A stretch of DNA of 64,000 bases from Rhizobium tumorigenes. Lineage in GTDB: Bacteria; Pseudomonadota; Alphaproteobacteria; Rhizobiales; Rhizobiaceae. Position numbers and translations under genes: made by a program. The notes beneath the pieces were generated by a model. The model saw only the letters and a program-made list of their open reading frames with translations. It did no database searches and was not told the DNA's origin. The stretch is taken from contig NZ_CP117255.1 in assembly GCF_003240565.2 (NCBI RefSeq), positions 3,401,501 through 3,465,500 on the forward strand, read 5' to 3'. Below are positions 45,557 through 53,727 of this stretch, piece after piece (within the stretch, counting starts at the first letter, position 1; every line of letters starts with the position of its first letter).

Positions 45557-48511
45557 CTAATGGTTAACGGCCCAACCCAGGCTCTCCGAAGCTTCGATGA
45601 GCGCCTTTTCCAGGGCTTGCAGGAAAAACTCGGCGCTCTCCCTGCTGATACAAAGTGGCGGCTTGATCTTCAACACGTTGAGGTGATCGCCGGTCGGCTG
45701 CACGATGACGCCGAGTTCCAGCAGCCTATCGCAAAGTACTGCCGCCTCCATGGTTGCAGGCGCAAGCGAATCACGGTCAGTGATCAGTTCCAGGCCTAGA
45801 TAGAGCCCCATGCCATGTACCGCCCCGATCAGGGGAAAGCGCTCGATCATCGACACCATCCGGGCCTTCAGATGTTCACCGACAACTCGAGCATTGTTCT
45901 GCAGCGCCTCGTCCTCCAGGATGTCGAGCACCGTCATGCCGACGATCGAACTAACCGGACTTCCACCTGTCGAGGAGAAGAAATAGCCTTGCCGTTCCAG
46001 CGCATCGGCAATCGGCCTGCTGGTGATGACAGCACCGAGAGGGTGGCCGTTGCCCATGCCCTTGGCAATCGTAATGATATCGGGGACCACGCCCTGCTGT
46101 TCGAACCCCCAGAAAAAATCCCCGAGCCGGCCATAGCCGATCTGCACCTCGTCGGCGATGCAGACGCCGCCAGCGTCGCGCACGAGCGCATAGATCTGGC
46201 TGAGGTAGCCGTCGGGCAGCACGATTCCGCCGGCATTGCCGCAGAGTGATTCTGCAATAACGCCAGCCAGGCCCTCGCCACTTTCACGGACGGCATCGAT
46301 CAATGGCCTCGTTGCTTCGACATAGGCGTTGCCGGCGTCCGGTCCGCGAAACTGCCCGCGAAAGCTGTTCGGCGCCGGGGCTGCATGCACCCAGTCTGGC
46401 CGCGTTGTCAGGGCCTGCGGGTTATCGGCAAGCGAAGTCGAGACCGCGTCGCTGGCGACCGACCAGCCATGATAGCCCTCCTTCAGGCAGAGCATGTTGC
46501 GGGCGCCGGTATAGGCCCAGGCAAGCCGCAAAGCGAGGTCGTTCGCTTCCGAACCGCTGTTGACCAGGAACACGCAGTCGAGGCCCTTCGGCGCAAGTGC
46601 GGCCAGCCGCTCCGAGAAATCCGCGATTGCCGCATAGTGAAAACGCGAGTTGGTATTAAGCAGCGACCATTGCCGGCCAATCGCCGCGTTGAGACGCGGA
46701 TGGGCATGACCGAGGATCGTGACGTTGTTGATCATGTCGAGATAGGTGCGTCCTTCGACATCGAAGAGATATTCGCGCCAGCCGCGCTCGATCTGCGGCG
46801 GGTTTGAGTAATAGTGTTTCTGTGAGGCCGCCAGATGGCTCATCCGACAGGCCAGCTTTTCGGCGCCGCTTCCCTTGGGGGCTTCAACCCCAGGCCCGAG
46901 CAACGCAGACGGTGACGGGCAAAGCGCCGACCAGGCCGGGGCCGCATGGCGGGCACACAGCAGCGGCGGCACCAGCGCCGGACTGCGGCAAAGCTGCACC
47001 CGCAACCCGCCGACCGAGCCCTCGTTGCCGGCTATCGTTCCGAGCGCATAGCCGGCAGCAATCTCGGCATTGTCTTCCAGGCTGCAGGCGATGCCGTCGA
47101 GGTGCAGGCAGACATCCAGTCCTACCAGCACCAGATGCTGGTTGTCGTTGATGATGCTGCCGGCAAAGGGTGCGTTGACGATGGTGCCGGCGGGCAGGCA
47201 GACGTCGCAGTGCAGGGCAAAATTCTTTGGCGGCTGCAGGGCAAGTGGCTCTGTCAGCGACAGGCGGAACTCTCCGTACCGCGTCGCTGCCAATCCCGTC
47301 TCGCTGGCTGCCTTCGCCAGCAGTCGCCAATCGATATCAGGCTCCAGCCAATTGCCATCGTCCAGCAGCGGGCTCGTTGTCGACAGGTTGAGCGAAAGAA
47401 TATCCGCGGTGTCAATGCTTTCAAGCAGCGGCATCCACGCCGAGGTGTCGATCGGCGGCGGATCGATGCCGACTGCCCTCAGAATGGCAGCGTCCATGAA
47501 ATCGGCATTGGTGGACGTCGCGACCTCGAAGATCTCGCGCTCGAGGACGATGTTGTCACGGACATAACTATTGTCGGGATCGATCGCCAGCTGCTGCTCG
47601 CTGCTCGCCACAAGGATCACGGCGCGCGCGACGATCAGCGGCCACAGAGCTTGCAACTCGACCCCACTTAGCGGCATCACGGCATGGTAGGCCGCAACCG
47701 TCGGCAGGATAAACAGGGGATCGCCATCCGCATGATGCAGAAGCGAGGCGCATGTCACGGCGAGGTCGCCGACCACCCAGCCCTTGATGATGTCGCCGAA
47801 GTCGATCACGCCATCGGGAATGAGATTGCCATAACCATCCGGCCGCGCCACCACATTGTCGCCGGTCACGTCGTGGTGCACCGGCTGCACGCGCAATTGC
47901 GTCGCCAGCGGCTGGATGCGCTTGACTGCGGTCACCATGGCCTTGGCGATGCGGTCGCGGGCCTCGTGATTTGTGATCGCCGACAGCAAATGCACCGCCA
48001 CCGGCCCGGCCCGGCGCAGATCCCACTGCAGTGTACGGTCGAGCCCGTGATGGTCGAAACCGGAAAGCGACTTTGCCAGTCCGGCGCAAAGCGTCCCGAG
48101 AGCCGCCACCGTCGCTGTCGGCAGATGCTTGCGGCGCGTCAGGCCCTGGCCCTCGACATAGCTCAGGAGCCGGATCTGGAGGTCCTGGTCGCTGATGCTC
48201 AAAGCGACAATCTCGGCACCGCCGACTGTCGGGATGATCTCCGGAACGCGCGGTGCCCCGTCCATCGCGCGAAGATAGCGAAGCGCGGCATTCTGCGCTT
48301 CGAGTTCGACGGTGGCATAGTCCGCGTGGCAAATTTTCAGCACATAGCGCGCTTCGCCGGTATCGAGCCGGAAGTTCCGGTCCTGCTGGCTGCCAAGTTC
48401 GATGAACTCGCCCGAGAGACCATAATAGGTCGCGGCAATTTCGGCAGCGTCTGCCGCCGTGACTTCGGGCCTCGGCAATTGCATGCGGTTGACGAGCGCT
48501 TGGTCGGTCAT
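45557..48511 (-). CDS. Trifunctional fusion: APH-like kinase, M23-like domain, class III PLP lyase/aminotransferase
   Basis: 984 residues from ATG 48511 (frame opens to 48574). Domains: APH-type kinase about 15-340 with HHDVTGDN at 212-219 (catalytic Asp 214) and VIDFGD (Asp 237 metal ligand); a degenerate M23/lipoyl-like beta domain about 435-530 (LPAGTIVNAPFAGSIINDNQ, LDVCLHLDGI) that lacks a full zinc site; a class III PLP enzyme from about 560 to the end with FLVNSGSEANDLALRLAWAY, CIADEVQIGYGRLG (Asp 787) and PLP Lys 817 in IITIAKGMGNGHPLG. Related fusions and the human pair hydroxylysine kinase/PHYKPL suggest phosphorylation of an amino alcohol followed by phospho-lyase elimination. It is upstream of purU-type C1 genes but not translationally coupled. 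Confidence 0.85.
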   Translation of the reverse strand: MTDQALVNRMQLPRPEVTAADAAEIAATYYGLSGEFIELGSQQDRNFRLDTGEARYVLKICHADYATVELEAQNAALRYLRAMDGAPRVPEIIPTVGGAEIVALSISDQDLQIRLLSYVEGQGLTRRKHLPTATVAALGTLCAGLAKSLSGFDHHGLDRTLQWDLRRAGPVAVHLLSAITNHEARDRIAKAMVTAVKRIQPLATQLRVQPVHHDVTGDNVVARPDGYGNLIPDGVIDFGDIIKGWVVGDLAVTCASLLHHADGDPLFILPTVAAYHAVMPLSGVELQALWPLIVARAVILVASSEQQLAIDPDNSYVRDNIVLEREIFEVATSTNADFMDAAILRAVGIDPPPIDTSAWMPLLESIDTADILSLNLSTTSPLLDDGNWLEPDIDWRLLAKAASETGLAATRYGEFRLSLTEPLALQPPKNFALHCDVCLPAGTIVNAPFAGSIINDNQHLVLVGLDVCLHLDGIACSLEDNAEIAAGYALGTIAGNEGSVGGLRVQLCRSPALVPPLLCARHAAPAWSALCPSPSALLGPGVEAPKGSGAEKLACRMSHLAASQKHYYSNPPQIERGWREYLFDVEGRTYLDMINNVTILGHAHPRLNAAIGRQWSLLNTNSRFHYAAIADFSERLAALAPKGLDCVFLVNSGSEANDLALRLAWAYTGARNMLCLKEGYHGWSVASDAVSTSLADNPQALTTRPDWVHAAPAPNSFRGQFRGPDAGNAYVEATRPLIDAVRESGEGLAGVIAESLCGNAGGIVLPDGYLSQIYALVRDAGGVCIADEVQIGYGRLGDFFWGFEQQGVVPDIITIAKGMGNGHPLGAVITSRPIADALERQGYFFSSTGGSPVSSIVGMTVLDILEDEALQNNARVVGEHLKARMVSMIERFPLIGAVHGMGLYLGLELITDRDSLAPATMEAAVLCDRLLELGVIVQPTGDHLNVLKIKPPLCISRESAEFFLQALEKALIEASESLGWAVNH

Positions 48512-48635
48512 GACACCCCCCGGATCACTTACTGCGAGAAGCAGATACGGCAAATCCTGGCAGCCACAAGACAAAGATGCAATCAGCCGGGGCGCAAACG
48601 CCGCGAATGTCGATTTTGCTCGCCGTTATGTCCGG

Positions 48636-49520
48636 CTAACCCATGCGCTCCGAAGCATAGCTGCCGGGGCTTGCCGGGAAGACGACTGTTCGGTTGCCGT
48701 TGATGAAGGTCCGGTGATGGATATGGGCGTGGATGGCGCGGGCGAGCACCTGGCTCTCGACGTCGCGACCGATGGATACATAGTCCTCGGCGCTTTGCGC
48801 GTGGGTAACCCGTGCGGTATCCTGCTCGATGATCGGGCCTTCGTCGAGATCGGCGGTGACATAGTGCGCCGTTGCGCCGATCAGCTTGACGCCGCGCTCA
48901 TAGGCTTGCTTGTAGGGGTTGGCCCCTTTGAAGCTCGGCAGGAAGGAGTGGTGGATATTGATGATCCGCCCCGACATCTTGCGGCACATGTCGTCTGAAA
49001 GGATTTGCATATAGCGGGCAAGCACGATCAGCTCCGTGCCGGTCTGCTCGGCAACGTCCATGATCTCCGCTTCGGCCTTCAACTTGTTTTCCTTCGTCAC
49101 CTTGATGTGGTGAAAGGGGATGTCATGGTTGACGACGACCTTCTGGTATTCGAAATGATTGGATACGACGCCGACAATGTCGATCGGTAGAGCGCCGATC
49201 TTCCAGCGATAGAGCAGGTCGTTGAGACAATGGCCGAAGCGCGATACCATCAGCAGTACTTTCATGCGCTTCGTCGCATCATGGATTTCGGCATCCATCT
49301 CGAAGGTCGCGGCTATCGGCTTGAAGCCCTCGACCAGCGCCTCCTGTGCGATGCCCTCCTCGGACATGAAGCTGACGCGCATGAAGAACTTGCCGGTATC
49401 GAGATCGTCGAATTGCGACGAATCGACGATGTTGCAACCCTGGGCCGCCAGATAGGTTGAAATGGCCGCAACGATTCCGCGCGTCGATTGGCAGGATACC
49501 GTCAGCACGTAGCTCTTCAT
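48636..49520 (-). CDS. purU: Formyltetrahydrofolate deformylase
   Basis: 294 residues from ATG 49520, preceded by GAGGGAACAGAC; the frame opens to 49604. Hydrolyses 10-formyl-THF to formate and THF. N-terminal ACT domain (YVLTVSCQSTRGIVAAIS) followed by a formyltransferase-like catalytic domain: MKVLLMVSRFGHCLNDLLYR, catalytic Asn/His in RIINIHHSFLPSF and Asp in HYVTADLDEGPII. In methylated-amine degraders purU oxidises THF-bound C1 units to formate. Downstream of gmaS by 246 bases on the same strand; not necessarily one transcript. Confidence 0.93.
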   Translation of the reverse strand: MKSYVLTVSCQSTRGIVAAISTYLAAQGCNIVDSSQFDDLDTGKFFMRVSFMSEEGIAQEALVEGFKPIAATFEMDAEIHDATKRMKVLLMVSRFGHCLNDLLYRWKIGALPIDIVGVVSNHFEYQKVVVNHDIPFHHIKVTKENKLKAEAEIMDVAEQTGTELIVLARYMQILSDDMCRKMSGRIINIHHSFLPSFKGANPYKQAYERGVKLIGATAHYVTADLDEGPIIEQDTARVTHAQSAEDYVSIGRDVESQVLARAIHAHIHHRTFINGNRTVVFPASPGSYASERMG

Positions 49521-49766
49521 GTCTGTTCCCTCATTCGCAGGTTTTGGACCTGCATAAATCAAAGCATGGGCGCCGGATAGCCGGATGCGCAGCGCAATCC
49601 GCAAAGCCAGGGGCTACAGGCGCGTAGATCGCCTTGCAAGCCCGCAGCCCATTCGCTTGCAGATTACGGCAGGCAAGCGAAAATCCCGTTCCCATTGCGT
49701 CGTCGGAACGCGTATCCCCGCCGTTGGCAGGGAAGTGCTTGCGCGGGATTTCCAAATGCCGCCATC

Positions 49767-51074
49767 CTAGATGTCCAGCGTCGTATCGCGCTCCCACTGG
49801 GTGAAATGCGAGGCATAGGTGTTCCATTCCTGGTGCTTGAGCTTGACGAATGCGGCGGAGAATTCGAGGCCCATCGCCTGCTTTAGTCCCTCGTCCTTGT
49901 CGTATTCACGCAAGGCGTCGAGAAGGTTCAGCGGCAGACGCGGCGCGTCCTTCACGAGATGGCCTTCGGCATACATGTCGATGTTGTAGTGCCTGCCGGG
50001 ATCGGCATTGGTGTTCAGCCCGTCGAGGCCGGCAGCGATGATTACCGCCTGCAGCAGGTACGGATTGACCGCGCCATCGGGCAGCCGCAGCTCGAAGCGG
50101 CCCGGCCCGGGTACGCGCACCATGTGGGTGCGGTTGTTGCCGGTCCATGTCACCGTGTTCGGCGACCAAGTGGCGCCGGAGGTCGTGCGCGGCGCATTGA
50201 TGCGCTTGTAGGAATTCACGGTCGGATTGGTGATCGCCGCCAGCGCCGAGGCATGCTTCATGATACCGCCGAGAAACTGGCGGCCCTCGGCCGATAGCCC
50301 GAAATCCATGCTTTTGTCGGCAAAGACGTTGGTCTTGCCGTCGGTATCCCAGACCGAGATGTGGCAATGGCAGCCGTTGCCGGTCAGGCCCTTGAAGGGC
50401 TTGGGCATGAACGTGGCGCGCAGCCCGTGCTTTTCGGCAACGGACTTGACCATGAACTTGAAGAAGGAATGCTTGTCTGCGGTGATGAGAGCGTCGTCGA
50501 ACTCCCAGTTCATCTCGAACTGGCCGTTTGCATCCTCGTGGTCGTTCTGGTACGGGCGCCAGCCGAGCTCCAGCATGTAGTCGCAGATCTCGGTGATGAC
50601 GTCATAGCGGCGCATGACCGCCTGCTGGTCGTAGCAGGGCTTGTCGGCCGTATCGTATTTGTCGGAGATCTGTTCGCCGTCGGCCGTGATCAGGAAGAAC
50701 TCGGCCTCCACACCCGTCTTGACGCGCTTTCCGAGCGCCTCGGCCTCGCCAATCAGCTTCTTCAGCACGTTGCGCGGCGCCTGCTCGACCAGCTTGCCCT
50801 CCATCACACAATCGGCTGCAACCCAGGCAACATCCTTCTTCCACGGCAGCTGGATGGCCGATGAGGCATCGGGCACTGCAAACAGATCCGGATGCGCCGG
50901 CGTCATGTCGAGCCAGGTGGCAAAGCCAGCGAAACCGGCACCGTCGGCCTGCATGCCTGCAATCGCCTGGCTTGGTACGAGCTTCGCCCGCTGGCCGCCG
51001 AACAGGTCGGTGTAGCTGATCATGAAGTATTTGACGCCGCGTTCCTTCGCCCACGTCTCGAGATTGATCGTCAT
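49767..51074 (-). CDS. gmaS: Gamma-glutamylmethylamide synthetase (GlnT-type glutamine synthetase homologue)
   Basis: 435 residues from ATG 51074, with GGGGAA seven bases upstream. Glutamine-synthetase fold: N-terminal beta-grasp (MTINLETWAKERGVKYFMIS, VPSQAIAGMQADGAGFAGF), then catalytic metal and glutamate motifs VEAEFFLIT, GQFEMNWEFDDALITADKHSF, NGCHCHISVW, and RVPGPGRFELRLPDGAVNPYLL. GmaS joins methylamine to glutamate using ATP. S. meliloti GlnT, in the same glxABCD context, was first described as a third glutamine synthetase, so ammonia-dependent glutamine synthesis is the alternative. Order here is mgsABC-osmC-gmaS, which favours gamma-glutamylmethylamide. Confidence 0.9.
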   Translation of the reverse strand: MTINLETWAKERGVKYFMISYTDLFGGQRAKLVPSQAIAGMQADGAGFAGFATWLDMTPAHPDLFAVPDASSAIQLPWKKDVAWVAADCVMEGKLVEQAPRNVLKKLIGEAEALGKRVKTGVEAEFFLITADGEQISDKYDTADKPCYDQQAVMRRYDVITEICDYMLELGWRPYQNDHEDANGQFEMNWEFDDALITADKHSFFKFMVKSVAEKHGLRATFMPKPFKGLTGNGCHCHISVWDTDGKTNVFADKSMDFGLSAEGRQFLGGIMKHASALAAITNPTVNSYKRINAPRTTSGATWSPNTVTWTGNNRTHMVRVPGPGRFELRLPDGAVNPYLLQAVIIAAGLDGLNTNADPGRHYNIDMYAEGHLVKDAPRLPLNLLDALREYDKDEGLKQAMGLEFSAAFVKLKHQEWNTYASHFTQWERDTTLDI

Positions 51075-51118
51075 CGTGCAGTTCCCCATTTGGTTTTCGC
51101 TGCGGCCTTTCCGGCCTG

Positions 51119-51580
51119 TCAGTCTACGGGTTCGCAGGACACCTCCGTGCGCACCGAATTCGCGATAAAGCATTCTTCATGGGCCAGGTGATGCAGTTCG
51201 GCAGCCACCTTCGCGTCCGGACCATTGCCCTCCCAGACAATAAGCGGACGCAACACAACTTTGGCGACCCACATGCGGCCGTTCTCGTTCTTTGCCATCA
51301 CGCCTTCGGCGACATCCTCGTAGCGGTTGACCACGAAGCCGCGCTTGGCCACGAGATAGAGAAACGTCAGCATATGGCAGGACGAAAGGCTGGCAACAAA
51401 GGCTTCCTCCGGATCGATGCCGGATGGATCCGAGTAGCGCGGTACCACGTGCGGCGAGGATGAGGCGCGAACGCTGACACCGCCGTCGAACGACCAGGAA
51501 TGTCCGCGACCATAGCGATTGTCGGTGAACGGCTCTGCCGCCCCCCGCTCCCACAAAATGGTCGCAGTATATACGGCCAT
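51119..51580 (-). CDS. OsmC family protein
   Basis: 153 residues. OsmC fold with reactive-site residues VPRYSDPSGIDPEEAFVASL and SSCHMLTFLYLVAKRG (one conserved Cys). The second cysteine of the peroxidatic pair is likely CFIANSVRTEV near residue 142. OsmC/Ohr proteins reduce organic peroxides using a dithiol system. The gene is inserted between mgsC (1 base) and gmaS (44 bases) on the same strand, indicating co-expression with methylamine assimilation genes. Link to formaldehyde- or oxygenase-derived peroxide stress is inference. Confidence 0.85.
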   Translation of the reverse strand: MAVYTATILWERGAAEPFTDNRYGRGHSWSFDGGVSVRASSSPHVVPRYSDPSGIDPEEAFVASLSSCHMLTFLYLVAKRGFVVNRYEDVAEGVMAKNENGRMWVAKVVLRPLIVWEGNGPDAKVAAELHHLAHEECFIANSVRTEVSCEPVD

Positions 51581-51581
51581 G

Positions 51582-52910
51582 TCAGAAGCCGCCCTTGCCG
51601 GGGATCCAGGAGGTACCGGCCAGCGGCACCTGCGCCATGGCCGACGCCTCGATCGTCAACGCGCACAGATCTTCCGGCTCCAGATTGTGCACATGGTTCT
51701 TGCCACAGGCCCTGGCGATCGTCTGCGCCTCCAGCGTCATCACCTTCAGATAATTGGCAAGGCGGCGTCCGGCAGCAACCGGATCGACACGCTTCATCAG
51801 TTCCGGATCCTGGGTGGTGATCCCCGCCGGGTCTTTGCCCTCATGCCAGTCGTCATAGGCTTCGGCTGTCGTGCCGAGTGCTGCATATTCTGCTGCCCAG
51901 CGCGGATCGTTTTCGCCAATGGCAACCAGTGCCGCCGTTCCGATCGACACGGCATCGGCGCCGAGCGCCAGAGCCTTCGCAACATCGGCGCCGTTGCGGA
52001 TACCGCCAGAAATGATCAGCTGCACCTTGCGATGCATGCCGAGATCCTGCAGCGCCTGTACTGCGGGGCGGATGCAGGCGAGCGTCGGCATGCCGACATT
52101 CTCGATGAACACTTCCTGCGTCGCTGCCGTGCCGCCCTGCATGCCATCGAGTACCACAACATCTGCGCCCGCTTTTACCGCAAGTGCCGTGTCATAATAG
52201 GGACGGGAGCCGCCGACCTTCACATAGATAGGCTTTTCCCAGTTGGTGATTTCGCGCAACTCCATGATCTTGATCTCAAGATCGTCGGGCCCGGTCCAAT
52301 CAGGATGGCGCGAGGCTGAGCGCTGGTCGATGCCCTTCGGCAGGGTGCGCATGTCCGCAACCCGGTCCGATATCTTCTGGCCAAGCAGCATGCCGCCGCC
52401 ACCGGGCTTGGCACCCTGGCCGATGACGATCTCGATAGCGTCGGCGCGGCGCAGGTCCTTGGGGTTCATGCCGTAGCGCGATGGCAGGTACTGGTAGACG
52501 AGGATCTGCGAATGGCCGCGCTCCTCCTCCGTCATCCCGCCGTCGCCCGTGGTGGTCGAAGTGCCGGCGATCGTCGCGCCACGGCCGAGTGCTTCCTTGG
52601 CCGGGCCTGATAGCGATCCGAAGCTCATGCCGGCAATGGTGATTGGGATCTTCAGTTCGATCGGCTTCTTGGCGAAGCGACTGCCAAGCACGACATTGGT
52701 CTCGCACTTTTCGCGGTAGCCTTCGAGCGGATAGCGCGAGATCGACGCGCCAAGGAACAAAAGGTCGTCGAAGTGCGGCAGCTTGCGCTTGGCGCCGCCG
52801 CCTCTGATGTCATAGATGCCGGTTGCCGCAGCCCGGCGGATTTCCGACATGGTATATTCGTCGAAGGTTGCCGAGGAACGTGGCGTGGTCGGCGGGTTCT
52901 GGTAGCTCAT
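51582..52910 (-). CDS. mgsC: N-methylglutamate synthase FMN subunit, MgsC (GlxD type)
   Basis: 442 residues related to the FMN-binding central domain of glutamate synthase. Motifs: ITIAGMSFGSLSGPAKEALG, TTTGDGGMTEEERGHSQILV, VKVGGSRPYYDTALAVKAGADVV (too long to show more), IISGGIRNGADVAKALALGA and ITTQDPELMKR. The Cys cluster that binds [3Fe-4S] in classic glutamate synthase is replaced by WHEGKDPAGI, as expected for this subfamily. With MgsA and MgsB it converts gamma-glutamylmethylamide and 2-oxoglutarate to N-methylglutamate (known for Methyloversatilis and similar organisms). Order mgsA-mgsB-mgsC-osmC-gmaS on minus strand; matches S. meliloti glxBCD-glnT. Confidence 0.9.
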   Translation of the reverse strand: MSYQNPPTTPRSSATFDEYTMSEIRRAAATGIYDIRGGGAKRKLPHFDDLLFLGASISRYPLEGYREKCETNVVLGSRFAKKPIELKIPITIAGMSFGSLSGPAKEALGRGATIAGTSTTTGDGGMTEEERGHSQILVYQYLPSRYGMNPKDLRRADAIEIVIGQGAKPGGGGMLLGQKISDRVADMRTLPKGIDQRSASRHPDWTGPDDLEIKIMELREITNWEKPIYVKVGGSRPYYDTALAVKAGADVVVLDGMQGGTAATQEVFIENVGMPTLACIRPAVQALQDLGMHRKVQLIISGGIRNGADVAKALALGADAVSIGTAALVAIGENDPRWAAEYAALGTTAEAYDDWHEGKDPAGITTQDPELMKRVDPVAAGRRLANYLKVMTLEAQTIARACGKNHVHNLEPEDLCALTIEASAMAQVPLAGTSWIPGKGGF

Positions 52911-52982
52911 GGCGGACCTCGATTGATCGCATTGTTTTTTTGTCGCAGCGGAAAGTCCCCGCTGCCTGCTTTGGTCTGACGC

Positions 52983-53669
52983 TCAATAGGCGTCCGCATT
53001 GTCGACATTGAATGTGTAGAGCTTGCGCGCCGAGCCGTAGCGGTTGAATTCCTCCGGCTTGACGTCTGTGATGCCGGCCTTTTCCAGCAGTTCGGCCAGC
53101 AACCTCAGGTGTTTCGGCTTCATCTCCTTGGCGATGCAGTCCGCGCCCAGGCTTTTCACCGTACCGCGCACGAAAATCTTTGCTTCGTAGAGCGAGTCGC
53201 CCAGCGCATCGCCGGCATCGCCGAGGACGACCAGGTTACCGGCCTGTGCCATGAAGGCGGACATGTGGCCGATGCTGCCGCGCACGACGATATCGACGCC
53301 CTTCATCGAAATGCCGCAACGCGACGAGGCGTTACCCTCGATCACCAGCATGCCGCCGCAGGCCGTGGCGCCGGCATATTGCGAAGCGTCGCCTTTGACG
53401 ACAATCGTCCCGGACATCATGTTTTCGCCGACACCGGGCCCGGCCGATCCGTGGATGGTGATGGTGGCGTCTTCGTTCATTCCGCCGCAATAATAGCCGA
53501 CATTGCCCTGCACATCGATGGCAACCGGCGCATGCACGCCGCAAGCGACGGCATGGCTGCCGCGGGGGTTGATCACCTCGAAATGCAGATCGTTGGATCC
53601 CGGCGAAATGTCATGCAGGGCCTGATTGAGATCGCGGAGCGGCGTGATCGCCAGATCGAAGGTGGGCAT
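52983..53669 (-). CDS. mgsB: N-methylglutamate synthase GXGXG subunit, MgsB (GlxC type)
   Basis: 228 residues from ATG 53669 (frame opens to 53834 inside mgsA). A right-handed beta-helix of the glutamate synthase C-terminal (GXGXG) type with repeats VGYYCGGMNEDATITIHGSA, GPGVGENMMSGTIVVKG, CGGMLVIEGNASSRCGIS, GNLVVLGDAGDALGDS. Structural partner between MgsA and MgsC, guiding the amine through the tunnel in GOGAT-type enzymes. Spaced 72 bases from mgsC and 58 bases from mgsA. S. meliloti name glxC. Confidence 0.9.
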   Translation of the reverse strand: MPTFDLAITPLRDLNQALHDISPGSNDLHFEVINPRGSHAVACGVHAPVAIDVQGNVGYYCGGMNEDATITIHGSAGPGVGENMMSGTIVVKGDASQYAGATACGGMLVIEGNASSRCGISMKGVDIVVRGSIGHMSAFMAQAGNLVVLGDAGDALGDSLYEAKIFVRGTVKSLGADCIAKEMKPKHLRLLAELLEKAGITDVKPEEFNRYGSARKLYTFNVDNADAY

Positions 53670-53727
53670 GTTCTGTCCTGCAATTGGTAACTTGGAAGGG
53701 GATAGAAGCATCCGGCGTAGAGCCAGT

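Noticed and set aside
48512..49766. N-methylglutamate dehydrogenase (mgd/sox-type) genes near gmaS
   Set aside because: Searched by motif in all frames; only purU and intergenic sequence are present.
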